DNA from: Dioscorea cayenensis subsp. rotundata | Taxonomy: Eukaryota; Streptophyta; Magnoliopsida; Dioscoreales; Dioscoreaceae | Reading direction: 5' to 3' | Length of the DNA stretch: 64,000 nt | Assembly (NCBI RefSeq): GCF_009730915.1 | Contig: NC_052482.1 | Span: 4,985,766 to 5,049,765 of the forward strand | In this document: positions 1-11,383 of the stretch, piece by piece | Layout: every line of letters begins with the position of its first letter | How positions within the stretch are numbered: position 1 is the first letter of the stretch | Notes under the pieces: generated by a model | What the model saw: only the letters and a program-made list of their open reading frames with translations | Databases searched by the model: none | Told to the model about the DNA's origin: nothing | Position numbers and translations under genes: made by a program

Positions 1-2342
1 ATGTTTGTGTATGTTTGGATGTATATATATATTGTGGATTTGATGAATAAAATGATAGATTTGAGTAGAAATAATCATGGTTTGTTGTTGATGGATGATG
101 AATGCTTGAAGTTATTTGGAAAAAATCTTGTATTTGAGTTGAAATTGCTTGAAATGGAGGATGAGATTTTCGGTTTTACTGTAGCAATTACTGTAGCACC
201 GAGATTAGGGTTTGGTTTAGTTAATTAAGTTGATTATTATGATGATTAAGGTGTTAATGATGATGGTTGGATTGGAATTGGTTGGGTTTAGCCAAATTGA
301 TTTGGTTGAGTTGAATTGAATTGATTAAGTTGAGTTTGATTTGGTTTAACCAAGTCAATTTAATTGAATTGGAATTGGGTTTGGATGAGAATTGAAGTGG
401 TTGGGTTTAATTAAATTGATCTGGTCTGGGTTTGATCAAATCAAGTTGAGTGTGGTTGGACTTGAATGGTTTGGTTGAATTAAATTGGTTGAAGTTGATT
501 TGGGTTTGGTTTAGATGTTGGGCTAAAGGTTTGGGCTGAACCAATTGGAAGAGAATTGGGTTCGGTTGAACCAAGCTGGTTCAACAGAATTTGTATAAGA
601 ATTAAGTTGGTTCAAGGCTAGTAGTGGGTTTAATTAAACCTGGTTCAGTGAATTTGAGCTTGGTTCAGTGGAATTGAGGTTGGTTCAGGTTGGTTCAGAA
701 TAGTCTAGCCCAAATTGAGTTGGCTTAAGTGCAATTGGAGAACAGTTTGATTATGCAAAGTCAGGTTTGAACCGATTGGAGTGATTGGGCCAATAGAGAG
801 TCTACTATTGTTCCTTGTTTTTCTTTTTATTTAAATGTGCTATTTATTTTTATTATATTATTCTGTTAGGTGTTGTTCAGGCTTGGGAGGGAGTTCCGGG
901 CCTAGCAAGGAACTCAAGGAAACCAGGTGAGTTGGTAGTGGCTATTATTTTAAATAATTGATTAATTATTATTATTTTGAAATAATTGTTTAATGGCTAG
1001 TATTTTGGAAATAAATGTTTAAGTATTTCATTTTATCATGTTTGATTTCATATATAGTTGAAATATACGTATATTTGTTTGCCATTGATGTTCATGATAA
1101 CCGTATTGATACATCAGTTTTGTATAATTATACGTATTTGTGAATAGTAAAAATACATGTATACGTGATTTAATTATTCAATTCATGTATTTATTTTTGG
1201 ATGGGTACATATGCTGCTTTGATTTGGAATGATTTGTGAAATCATGTGCCCGTATTAAAATGTTTTTACCGACAATATTTGTGGAATTGGTTTTCATTCC
1301 TGGTATAGGAATGGTATCATGGATCTTTACTGGTATTATGCATGGTTATACTTTTGGCATTGGCTTTGTGGAAAATAATGTTTATTTCCGTGATGTGAAT
1401 ACTTGTCCTGGAAAAGGATCCTGTGATATGATTTATATCGATTGTATTATTGCTATATTTACTTGATGGTTTGGACGGTGACGGCGGGCTAAGGCCCGAC
1501 TACTGCAGTAGTGGGTCCCCACGGGCCAGCCCTTTTAGAGGTGGCGTGGTGGACCCCGAGTATTGATTTCTACGAGGGCCGGTTCGGGTGGGAGCGGAGA
1601 GCCACGACCGGATATTCATCGGGTAGCCGGGGTCACCGACCGGTGAACCGATGGGTCAGCGTTAGGGACATGAGTTCTTGACGGCTCTCGAACCTAGCCG
1701 CGACCACGGCGAAGGTTTAGAGAGTTTTCTAGACCATGTTATCTTTCGGGTGAGTGTTGGGTATTGCTTTATTTTGAATTTGAAATTTATGTTATTTTTT
1801 TGAATTGTGATGAGGGCGTCTCTCACAAAATTTGTGTTTTCGAGAAAAATCAAATTGATGTTGATTTATGTTGAATTTATGTTTCAAAAGTTCTTTAAAA
1901 AATGTATTTTTGCTAGAATTCGGTATTTTTGGAAAAAGTTGGAAAAATTATTTGAGAAGTTGGTATTTATATACTTTATATATACTGTATTTAAGTATTT
2001 GAAATTATTAAGCCACTACCGACCAACTGAATGTCTGTCAGAGTGCAAGAGCAGGGACCCTAGATTGCACTGATCGAGTATAGAGCTAGTCGTGGGTTGA
2101 GTCCAGGGACTCGCAGTGGGTCCCCCCTTTCTTTATTTCTTGTCATTGGTGTTGTGATCTTGTAGCGGTTGTACCCGCAAATTTAAGTAGTTATATTTAT
2201 GTATTTGAACCTGTAGTTGGTGTAAAACTGTAAATTGTGATTTGCAAATCTGATTTGATTTCTGAGATGTGTCAGTTTCCAGTTAAAAGGGAATTTTAAC
2301 TGATGGGTGCCACATTTACCTCAGTAGAAGGGGTGGGTGTGA
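1..2342 (+). mobile_element. Probable 3' part of a long LTR from a different gypsy family
   Basis: No coding region is supported. The first 780 bases are a degenerate T/G-rich stretch full of TTGGTT and TTGAATT words. Bases 1470-1700 form a GC-rich block, followed by AT-rich DNA. The segment ends in GGGTGTGACA at 2342, exactly where Athila-type gag sequence starts in mid-codon. An LTR ending in CA and inserted in gag explains this best; GTAGA at 2343-2347 would be the right target duplication, with the left one outside the window. The length and GC block resemble the long LTRs of Tekay/Del chromoviruses, but no internal region is visible, so the family is an inference. Confidence 0.5.
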
Positions 2343-4420
2343 CAGTAGAAGCTTTTCTTACCCGATATTTCCGTCCTGGAAAATCTGCGAAGCCCAGGAA
2401 TGAAATTTCCTCCTTTCTAAAAACGGAATTGGAGTCTCTTTTTGAGACATAGGATAGGTTCAAGGAGCTCCTGCATAAATATCCTCAACATGGGTTCCCC
2501 GAGTGGATGATCATTTAGACTTTTTACAATGATTTAAACCCAAGCACAAGGCAGTTACTTGATGCAGCAGCAGGCGATACCTAAGGAACAAAACCCATGA
2601 AAAAGCACAACATCTCATTGAAGAAATGGCTATGAATAGTTATCAGTTGAACACAAGAGACAGAAAGAAGGTAGTTGGACTTCATCAGATCGATGCAGTT
2701 ACTTCATTGGCGGCCCAGGTTGAGTTATTGAGTACGAAGTTTGATACTCTACCTTCTCCTAGAGTGGTGGCCTTAACTAGTTGCACTGGGTGTGGGAGAC
2801 GACATGCTTTGTCTGATTGCCCGATTTTGATTGGTGGTACATCCTCTGTAGAAAAAGTGGATTTTGTGGGTAATGCAATGAGAAGCCAAGGTAATCCATA
2901 TAGCAACACCTGCAATTCGGGTTGGAGGAGCCACCCGAATCTTTCATGGAATAATCAAGGGCAACACAAAAGGCCATGACACCACTGGGTTTCCAACAAC
3001 AACAACAAGCCCCAAACATGGAAAATCAAGTTTCAGGCTTGGAGACCCCGATGAATGATCTAGAGAAAGCTTTGACCAATTTCATCCAATCATCAGATAC
3101 AAGGTTTCAGTCGGTCGAAGCTATACTTCGCAACCACACTGCGTTATTTCACAATTTACAAAATCAAGTGGGGAAACTTGTGAAGTCGTTATCAGAGAGA
3201 CCTCAAAGAAGCATGCCTAGTAACACCGAAACTAATCAGAGAGAATATGTGAAGGAGATCACTTTGAGAAGTGGTCATGAGGTTGAGGGTAGGCTTATAA
3301 GTAAGAAGACCAATGTTGAAGTACCCGAGGTCATGGAGGTTAAGGAGAATGCCAAGGAGAAGGAGATGGTACCCCTACCTTACAAGACAAGAATCCCTTA
3401 TCCCTCAAGATTGAAGAATGACTAAAATGATGAGAAATATAAGAATTTCTTGGGTCTATTCAAGCAGTTGCACATCAACATTCCATTTGTAGAGCTGTTG
3501 TCTCAAATACCTTGCTATGCCAAGACCCTTAAGGACCTCTTGACCAACAAAAGGAAGTTGGAGGAAAGTGTGTTTATGATTCTGGATACTTCATGTTCGG
3601 CGGTGTTACAAAAGAATACGCTAAATAAGAAGAAAGTCAATGGAAGCTTCATCATTCCATGCAACATCGGTAATTTGGGTGAAGAGAAGGCATTGGCTAA
3701 TTTAGGGGTTAGCATCAACGTCATGCCTTAGTCATTCTTTCAAAGCTAGGCTTGGGAGAGCCTAGGCCCACTAGGATGACACTTCAATTGGCGGACCGAA
3801 CAGTGAGACATCCAAGGGGCATCATCGAAGACGTATTTGTGAAAGTTGACAAGTACATATTTCATGTGGAGTTTGAAGTGTTGGGTGTTGATGAGGATGT
3901 TAATGTTCCTTTGGTACTTGGGAGACCATTCTTGTGCACTTCCAAGGCTCTTACTGTTATGGATGGCGGGGAGTTAACTTTACGAGTTGGGGATGACAAG
4001 CTTACATATCGCCTCGCCAAAGCCATCAGTCATTCTCTAGACTTTGATGATACTTTTTACTTTCTTGACACTCCCGATGAACTAATAGATGAATATGTGT
4101 AGGAAATGATGTATCCGGACCGATACGAGGGGTTACAAGACCAAGAGGTGGAGAATGAGGAAGTTATGGTGCTTAATCTAGAGGACAAGGTGCAACCTAC
4201 CCTGGGGATCATGAAGAAGATGATCCGAAAGATAAAGCGTGCAAGGAGACATCATAAGGAACGGCCCAAGGTTAATGGGAATGCGCAAGAATGGAGTAAG
4301 GGTGACGAACCCTTGTGCAGTAACAAACTTGATAACTTCCCCTCGACCTTCAAAAGATTATGTTCATTATGCTTGAAGGTTATGGGTAAGAGGAAAACCT
4401 TCATCTATGAGCCCACGTGA
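2343..4420 (+). pseudogene. E1 gag-protease gene, Athila/Tat-type Ty3/gypsy, broken
   Basis: Frames joined across stops and shifts give, in order: a Retrotrans_gag segment (2343-2560, with GFPEWMI and FYNDLNPSTRQLL), a linker with a Cys-rich CTGCGRRHALSDC motif (about 2785-2820), a coiled-coil-like region (2976-3250), an LRSGHEVEGR motif, and a retropepsin-like domain (3640-4050) with LADRTVRHPRGIIEDV and LGRPFL. The gene ends at 4420 after FIYEPT. Gag would package the RNA and the protease would process Gag. Breaks include in-frame stops at about 2458, 2517, 3423 and 4100, and frameshifts near 2590, 2976 and 3730. The protease active-site Asp is Asn here (ALANLG where E3 has ALADSG). The start is lost behind the LTR at 1-2342. 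No reverse transcriptase or integrase follows. Confidence 0.85.
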
Positions 4421-4733
4421 CGTTAAACAAGCGCTTCTTTGAAGGCACCCCAAGTCTTTACTGTTTTTCTAGGTTTTAGTTTAGTATTTGCATAAATAAG
4501 TGCTTGAGTGTTAGTGTCTTGATTTTTTTTACATGCTATTGTTGTGCTTTTCTTGTGGATCATTGGTGTTTTCATGTACTTAATTGTGTTTGGCAAAGTT
4601 TATTGGTTATTTGAGCATGTTTTTCATGATTCTCTAGTCAATTTTGCATAGCAAACGCGGACTCTGTATGTGTATAAGTGTGAAGAAATTTTGTGCGGAA
4701 TCTGTAATTTTTTCTAAGCCATACAGAAAAGAC

Positions 4734-5225
4734 ACACAACCATGTGGAATTTCCACATGGGCTTGTGTTTCTCTTCAGAGCTTAACTTCTCCATCCCGAA
4801 AAGACACAGGGCATGTGAATGCCCCTGTGAATGATCTTCTGACGGTCCACGCCCGTAGGTAATTTCCACATGGGCTTGTGTTTCTCTGCAGACTTTAGAG
4901 CTCTATATCGAGAAGTCACAGGGGTATTTGTGTGCCCCTGTGAGTGGCCCTTGTGAAGATCCACGGGTATGTGGAATTTCCACATAGGCGTGTGAAACAC
5001 TTAGAGAAATTTCTCGGGTGGACAGAGGAGACACAGGGGCGTGTGGGTGCCCTTGTGGATCGGGCATACGGGCGTGGGGAATTTTCACACGCCCATGTGG
5101 ATGGATTCAGAAGCAAGATATGCTATCCCGAGAGCACACATGGGCATGTGAGTGCCCCTGTAAAGCTCCCCTGTGGAGGCACACGGGCTTGGGTAATATT
5201 TACACGCCCATGTGGATGTACAGAA
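4734..5225. repeat. 114-bp tandem array, each unit carrying two imperfect palindromes (E1)
   Basis: About four and a half units with spacing of roughly 114 bp (phase points near 4734, 4848, 4962, 5066 and 5180). Each unit has dyad P1, a variant of CACACGGGCGTGTGG, AATTT, then CCACACGCCCGTGTGG, and dyad P2, a variant of CACAGGGGCGTGTG, a short loop, then TGCCCCTGTG. Between them lie CTGCAGA-like and TCTCGAGA-like words. The same array lies at the same place in E3 and E4, so it belongs to the element family. Long open frames through it come from its lack of stops and are not taken as genes. Confidence 0.85.
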
Positions 5226-5662
5226 CTCAAAAGACTGTGATTTTCTTTATAAATCTATTGAGTCTTTTTCATTTTCACACTCCCAAACACTCAGAGAACA
5301 CATCCTTACACTCTCCTAACTCCTCACCGTCGTTTTAGAGAGATTTCACTCGAGTTTTTTGGCCATGTTCAGTTTTTCAACTTAATCTAGTCAGTAAACA
5401 CTTTTCCTTTTTTTCTTTGCCAAACCTTGATTTCTTTTATTTAAATATGGTGAATGTTGTTTTGTTTACATGTTAAATGGTTGGTACATACTTTTAGAGT
5501 TGTTTAGAATGAATTTTGGATGTATTTTTGAGGATTATGCATAGAGGCCGTGTTATTTTCACGCCCGGTGAATCCACACAGGCATGTGGAATTTTCACAT
5601 GACAGTGTGGATTTTTGTAGTATTGATTCTTTGGGTGAACTTGATCGATTTCATTTCAATTC

Positions 5663-5668
5663 TTGCAG
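5663..5668 (+). promoter_or_regulatory. Possible 3' splice site just before the ORF2 start
   Basis: A pyrimidine-rich run (TTTCATTTCAATTCTTGCAG) ends two bases before the ATG at 5671. Env-position ORFs of Athila-type elements are thought to be expressed from spliced RNA, and this acceptor-like site would suit that. No matching donor was assigned. Confidence 0.35.
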
Positions 5669-6742
5669 ATATGGCTCCAGGACAAAGAAGCAAGCCAACA
5701 AGCATCCACGTGAGCACTCCCTTGAGCTAGAGCAGTTAGAGTTTGTTATTCAGGAGCATCAAGCTTTGTTTGAGTGGCTATCGAAGCTGAAGTTCAGTCA
5801 GACACGATTCCTAGACTTAAGCGCGATCAAGAAGGTTCAGCTGGCAGATGATATGGCTGATGACGTGGAAGAGCTTCTCTTTGTAGGTAGTTGAAGGAGA
5901 TTATTGTCTATTAGTGAGCCAGCTATCCGTATTTTGACGATGGAGGTATTAGCTTCATTCGAGTTTGACCGATCGTACAGCAGTTTTGACACTACAGACG
6001 CCATTCATTTCTATGCGTTCAGTCATTATCATAACATGGGTGTTACCCAGTTCTCCGTCTGACTTGGGCTATACGATAAGGCCTTTATTGACACTGGGGA
6101 GTATGAGTAGTTACCGACTAATTATCCAAGCAGTCTTACTCCTCAGCGCGCATACAGAGCATTATGTGGCCAGGTACAGTATGAGCTGGGTGCGTTGAAG
6201 GCCACATGACTCTCTCGGCTGAGTTACAGATACATTCATGCCATTGTGAGTAGATTAGTGAACAGTCGTGGCAACAACACTGGCGTACTCAGTCGACAGG
6301 AGCTTTTGTATTTATATTTTATGGCTAGAGTATATTGATTCACTTGGGACACATCGTGGCAGAGTATTTATGGCATCAGGATCAGTATGCCAGGATTGGT
6401 GTTCTCTTCTTTAGCCCTTACATTACTAAACTAATCATCGGGATGGGTTTATTGGACGCTATTCGTGGGGCCAAGAAGATGATCGTACTAGCTTCCCTTG
6501 GTATAGAGATAATGAGACTGATGGGGATGGTGTGCAGGTATCGGCCGAGAGTATATATACTGATTACACCAGCTCTAGAGATAGCCAAGGGAGGAGGTGA
6601 CATTGCAGACCGGTCTCAGCCTGTTCTTGAGCCACAGGAGGAGCAGATGGAGACAGAGGCACCTTCCACTGCACAGGAGCCACCTCCAATGCGCATCTTC
6701 TCTCCATCTCAGGCCCATAATCATTTTAAGGGGCTCGAGAGT

Positions 6743-8614
6743 TGACACATCCGTATATGCTTGTAAACCGCAAGTGCACGGGTGTCGAAGTAATAATCCC
6801 AGATGAGTGGGTATCGTATCCACAGAGAGTAGGGAATGAAGACACTTAAGGTTTTTCTTAACAAATGTGGAAGATAAATAGTGATAAGTGTGACAAAATA
6901 TGAAATAATAAAAATAAAAGCAACAAGCTAGATAGCACAGGTAAAGGAGAAGATAAGGCAATCCATAAAGATGAGGTACCCGGACATTGATCCGCCTAGG
7001 ACAGTCATTTCAAGTGCCCATAATATACTTCCTAATTTATGCAACAAAGAGTCGTGGAAATCTTTAATTACATGATCCCAAATCTAAGGTCAACCATGCC
7101 TAACTCTATACATGTCCCGGAGGAGAGATTGAATAATCTCTCAACCTCTCACTCGTATAGAATTGCAATGAGCTCTAGAGATTCCAAGTGATAAACCCTA
7201 TTCCTATGTGTAGACCTAACTCATTGGTCCACGTGGAAGATCCCAAGCCACAATTAAGTCCTAGGTGCTAAAATCACGTCAACGCTTCACTCCGTTGCAC
7301 TCACAACTAAGGACCAACAGAAGTTTATCCCTTAGCCCATTCATTCTACTATGGGCGCAAAGAACTATTAGAACATGGAGGTAGGATAGATCACACCAGA
7401 GAGGAAAGGGGATGCTCCGCTACCTCTCGACTCACCCTATCAAGCCTCTCCAGTCTAGCTTTGTCTAACTCTCATGGTGTGTTACTCACTCATAAGAGTT
7501 ACCAACAAGAACTATCAACCCTAGTGTCACTCTAAGGGAGTATTCATACAATCAAGTCTCTAAGATTGGAACTCACAATAAACATCAATTAATTGAAAAA
7601 ATAATAAAGAGATTCAATAAAACAAATACATCCTAAGGTTCACAAATACACAACTACCAACTAGGGGTTTAGCTCTCCATGGAGCTAGATACAATCAATA
7701 AAATTGAATGTAAAAACAAAGCATCCATAGAAAACCCCCTCGTTAGTTATGGGGATGGTCTTGTGGAGAGTCCTCTACTCGTCGCAAGGGTCCCTTTGTC
7801 TGGCCTAGGATACACCTCACCGGATCGGTGCCGATGAAAACTCTTCCACTAACCTTCTTCCAAATGGTGAACGATGTCGGAGCCATAGAACCTCTCCAAA
7901 GCCCTACACAATACCTCTCAAAACCCTAACCGCCGTCCTCTCTCAAGATGTGGAAAAGATGGAAAAAAGAATGCTGAAATAGGGGCTGAAATTGGCTTTT
8001 AAAGGGCAAGAATCGGGAATCCACATGGCCATGTGGGCGCCCCTGTGGATTTTTCACACGGGCATACAGAATTTCCACGTCCGTGTGGATTCTCTGTTTT
8101 CTTGTTTTCTCGGCCGGCTGTAAACAGTACTACTGTGGTATTTTTGCTACAGTGTTTTCTACACTACCGTGCTACAGCGCCGCCTGAAATACTCCCGAAT
8201 CCAAACTTTCATCGAGGTAACGCAAATGGGCACACATTTACGTCATGGATCACCTTGCTTCTTTAATAATGGACATGTTGGTGGAAATGTTGTTCTATAT
8301 GGACAAGTCGGAATGCTTGAATGTGACTGCCCTTGTGCCCCTCAAAATAGTTGTGCTAACTTGAGTAAGAGGAGGTTGGCACACATTCCTACATCTGGAA
8401 CCCGACCTATATCTTCACATTTGAACCTTAGCAAGATTTCCTCCAAATTACTGCATTACAACCCACATTGTTTTCTTTCTCTCATTATCGGCCTCACAAC
8501 CCTACCTGCATAAAAGTAACATAAATACACCCATATTAGCGTTAAAACCTAAGAAAAGTAATGCTCAACACGAGGAAAGAGCACTTTGTATTCTTATCAC
8601 ACAAATACTTATCA
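6743..8614 (-). mobile_element. Solo LTR A (Athila-type), TSD AGAGT
   Basis: 1872 bp, plus-strand ends TGACAC and ACTTATCA, so the LTR reads on the minus strand as TGATAAGT to GTGTCA. It is flanked by perfect 5-bp duplications AGAGT at 6738-6742 and 8615-8619. There is no internal region, so it is a solo LTR left by LTR-LTR recombination. Dyads of the CACACGGGCGTG type lie at 8020-8090. Short ORFs inside are not genes. Confidence 0.92.
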
Positions 8615-8656
8615 AGAGTGCTGTAGAGGTGTTACAGAGTGACCTTGCTGACATTC

Positions 8657-10547
8657 TGACAACGCCCCTTGCGTATGTCCCACAAGTGCACAGGTTTATC
8701 GAAGTAATAAAATCCCAGGTGAGTGGGTATCGTATCCACAAAGAGTAGGCCATACAAAATACTTAAATTGTTTCTTAACTAAGCGAAATATGAATAGTGA
8801 TTTGTGTGACAAGATATAATGCAAACAATAGTAAAAGGGACAAGAGAGAGAGCACAAGTAAAGGAGAGGTAAGGCAATCGATATAAATGGGGTACTCAGA
8901 TATTGATATGCCTAGGACAATTGTTTCAAGTGCAAAAACCCTCTATTATGCTTCCTAACTAATGCATTAATGAGTCGTGGAGTTCCTTTAATACACGGTC
9001 CCAAATCTAAAGGCCAACCATGCCTAACCCTATACATGTCCCGGAGGTAAAATTGAACAATCTCTCAACCTCGCACTCGTATAGAATTGCAATAAGTTAT
9101 AGGGATCCCAAGTGATAAATCCTCTTCCTAAATGTAGACCTAACCCTTTGGTCCAGGCAGAAGGTCCCTAGCCTCAATTAAGCCCTAGATGCTAAAATCA
9201 ATTCAACGCTTCACTCCATTGCACTCGCAACTAATCCCAAGCGGAAGGTCATCCCTTAGCCCATTCATTCTACTATGACTGTAATGAACTCAAGGAATTG
9301 GAGGTAGAATAAATCACACCAGAGGGGAAAGGGGATGCTCCGCTACCTCTCGACTCACCCTCTCAACCCTCTCCAATCTATCTTTGTCTAACTCTCGTGG
9401 TGTGTCACTCACTCACAAGGGTTACCAACAAGAACTCTCAACCCTAGTGTCACTCTAAGGGAGTATTCATATAATCAATGCATTCAATATTGGAACTCAA
9501 TAAAAACATCAATTAATGAAAGCATAATAACAAGGTTCAATGAAACAAATACATTCTAGGGTTCACAATCCAAGTACCAACTAGGGGGTTTAGTTCTCCA
9601 TGGAGCTAATTATAATCAATGAAATCGAATGTACAAGCAATAAATCCATAGAAAACCACCTCGATAGTCATGACAATAGTCTTGTGGAGAGTCCTCTACT
9701 CGTCCAATGTTCCTTTTGTCCGGCCTAGGATACACCTCGCCGAATCGGTGCCGACGAAAGCTCTCCACTAACCTTTTTTTTCAATTGGAGTGCGATGTTG
9801 GAGTCGTAGAACATCTCCCAATTCCTAGCCAATACCTCCAAAATCCTAGCCGCAACCCTTTCTTAAGTTGGGGAAAATATGGAGAAATGAATCCTGAAAT
9901 TGTGGCTGAAATCAGCTTTTAAAGGGCTGGAATCAGGAATCCATACGCCCCTGTGAATATTTCACACGGCCCGTGTGGAATTAACGCACGGGCGTGTGGA
10001 ATTTCCACATGCCCATGTGGCTTCTCTAGATAACTACTTCTTCGGGCGGCTGTGAACAGTACCTGGTACAGTATTTTGCTGTATTGTTGCTGCAGTGCCC
10101 TGCTATAGAACCGGTAAGAAACACTCCCAAAACCATGGTTTCATCGAGGTAACGTAAACAGTCACATGTTTACGTCATAGATCACTTTGCTTCTTCAATG
10201 AACGGCGCATTGGTTGAGATCTTGTTACACATACATAAGCCAGAATACTTAGAATGTGACTGTCTTTGTGCCCCTCCAAATCATTGTGCCAGCTTGAATA
10301 AAAGGAGGTTGGCACACATTCTAGTATCTTGAACCTGACTTATGTCTTCGCATTTTAACCTTCTCAAGATTTCCTCCAAATGGTGCACTCATGATCTACA
10401 TTGGCTTCTTTCTCTAAGATTCGGCTTCACAATCCTATATGCGTGAAAGTAACATAAATACACACATATTAGTGTTAAAACCCGATAAAAGTAATGCTCA
10501 TCATAAGGAAATAACACTTCACATTTTTATTACACAAGCACTTATCA
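8657..10547 (-). mobile_element. Solo LTR B (Athila-type), TSD CATTC
   Basis: 1891 bp, plus-strand ends TGACAACG and CACTTATCA. Perfect 5-bp duplications CATTC lie at 8652-8656 and 10548-10552. It is related to solo LTR A only 43 bp away but clearly diverged from it, so the two are separate insertions into the same ORF2. It carries CACGGGCGTGTGG dyads at about 9945-10020. Confidence 0.92.
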
Positions 10548-10776
10548 CATTCGCAAAATACAAGCCATGAACCATACTGAGGTGATGTCCCGTCTCGACA
10601 TATTACAGCAGTTATTAGAGCGAGATGGAACTTCACCATTCATTATAAGGCCTAGAGCTCCACCGATCCCTCCGGCATCACCACCACCATCATCACCAGT
10701 TCCAGAAGCACTGACAGATCCACCAGAATCATCTTCCTCAGCAGCAGTAGTAAGCAATGATAGGGCTAGACACTGA

Positions 10777-10895
10777 CTCTTCTTTTGCATACTTTTGGTG
10801 AACCTAAGGCCAAGCACTTTCAATATTTCCTTCTTCTATGCTTCACTGTTTTATTTTTGCTCGAGCACAAGCAAAAGCTTAATTATGGGGGAGTT
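10777..10895 (+). other. E1 3' non-coding tail and polypurine tract
   Basis: It follows the ORF2 stop and contains GGCCAAGCACTTTCAATATTT, also found in inverted form in E5 (25490) and E6 (63280), then AAGCAAAAGCTTAATT and the polypurine tract GGGGGAGTT at 10887-10895, directly before the LTR start TGATAAG at 10896. Confidence 0.75.
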
Positions 10896-11167
10896 TGATA
10901 AGTGCTTGTGTATGAGTAATAGGAAGTATTCTTTTCTTAAATGAGCATCACTTTTCTCAGATTTTATTACTTGTATATGTGTATTTGTGTTACATTTGTG
11001 CATGTAGGGTTATGGAGACAAGTAAGGAAGAAAGAAGCCAAAGTCATGAATGCATGTTGTTGATGAAATTTTAGAGTGAACAAACGAGAAGACACAGGTT
11101 GTGCTCAAAGACATGTGAGTGTGTGCCAACCTCCATTGTGCTCGAGTGAACATACAAAGTAAAGGGG
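10896..11167 (+). mobile_element. E1 3' LTR, left part (U3)
   Basis: It starts with TGATAAGTGCTTGTG right after the E1 polypurine tract and is broken off after AAAGTAAAGGGG, where another LTR begins. The continuation resumes at 20302 with AGGGG repeated as a 5-bp target duplication (11163-11167 and 20302-20306). Confidence 0.85.
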
Positions 11168-11383
11168 TGATAAGTGCTTGTGTGATAAGAATGCGAACTA
11201 TTCTTTCCGTATGATAAGCATTACTTTTATCAGGTTTTAGCGCTAATATGTGTACATTTAAGTTGCTTTTATGCATATAGGGTTGTGAAGCCGAATGTTA
11301 GAGAAAGAAGCTAATGTAGATCATGAATGCACCATATGGAGGAAATCTTGAGAAGGATCAAACGCGAAGACATAAGTCGGGCT
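11168..11383 (+). mobile_element. LTR2, left fragment, inserted in the E1 3' LTR
   Basis: It starts TGATAAGTGCTTGTGTGATAAG and stops after CATAAGTCGGGC, where the E3 LTR begins. Its right part is 18941-20301. The TSD AGGGG flanks the pair. The middle of this LTR was lost together with the end of E3. Confidence 0.8.

Larger units (their letters stand above)
4421..5670 (+). other. E1 non-coding region between gag-protease and ORF2
   Basis: It begins with a GGCACCCCAAGT-type sequence also present after the E3 gag gene (15970), then AT-rich DNA, then the dyad array (4734-5225, listed separately), then AT-rich DNA with two more isolated dyads at 5555-5620. In an autonomous Athila element, reverse transcriptase, RNase H and integrase would lie between gag-protease and the second ORF. 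None of their motifs is found here in any frame, so the element was non-autonomous. Confidence 0.7.
5671..10776 (+). pseudogene. E1 ORF2, ATHILA ORF-1-type protein, split by two solo LTRs
   Basis: The gene runs 5671-6742, then 8620-8656, then 10553-10776; two solo LTRs and their duplicated target sites separate the pieces and the frame resumes across both. Recognisable parts are an LFEWLSKLKFSQTRFLDL stretch, FDTTDAIHFYAFSHYHNMG, an LGLYDKAF segment near 6065 and a proline-rich tail ending at the stop at 10774-10776. These match the plant ATHILA ORF-1 family (PF03078), which sits at the env position in Athila elements and has no proven function. The gene is dead: a frameshift lies just after the ATG (about 5682), and stops lie at 5892, 6060, 6108 and 6206, several of them TGG-to-TGA or CAG-to-TAG type. 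E3 lacks this ORF altogether. Confidence 0.75.

Noticed and set aside
4734..5225. CRISPR-like array of repeats and spacers
   Set aside because: The genome is a plant; units are about 114 bp, degenerate throughout and lie inside a retrotransposon family.
4944..5338. Overlapping open frames of 98 and 106 codons through the dyad array (also 16175-16477 and 59586-59996)
   Set aside because: They follow the stop-poor GC-rich repeat in several frames and both strands and show no domain; the frames differ between elements.
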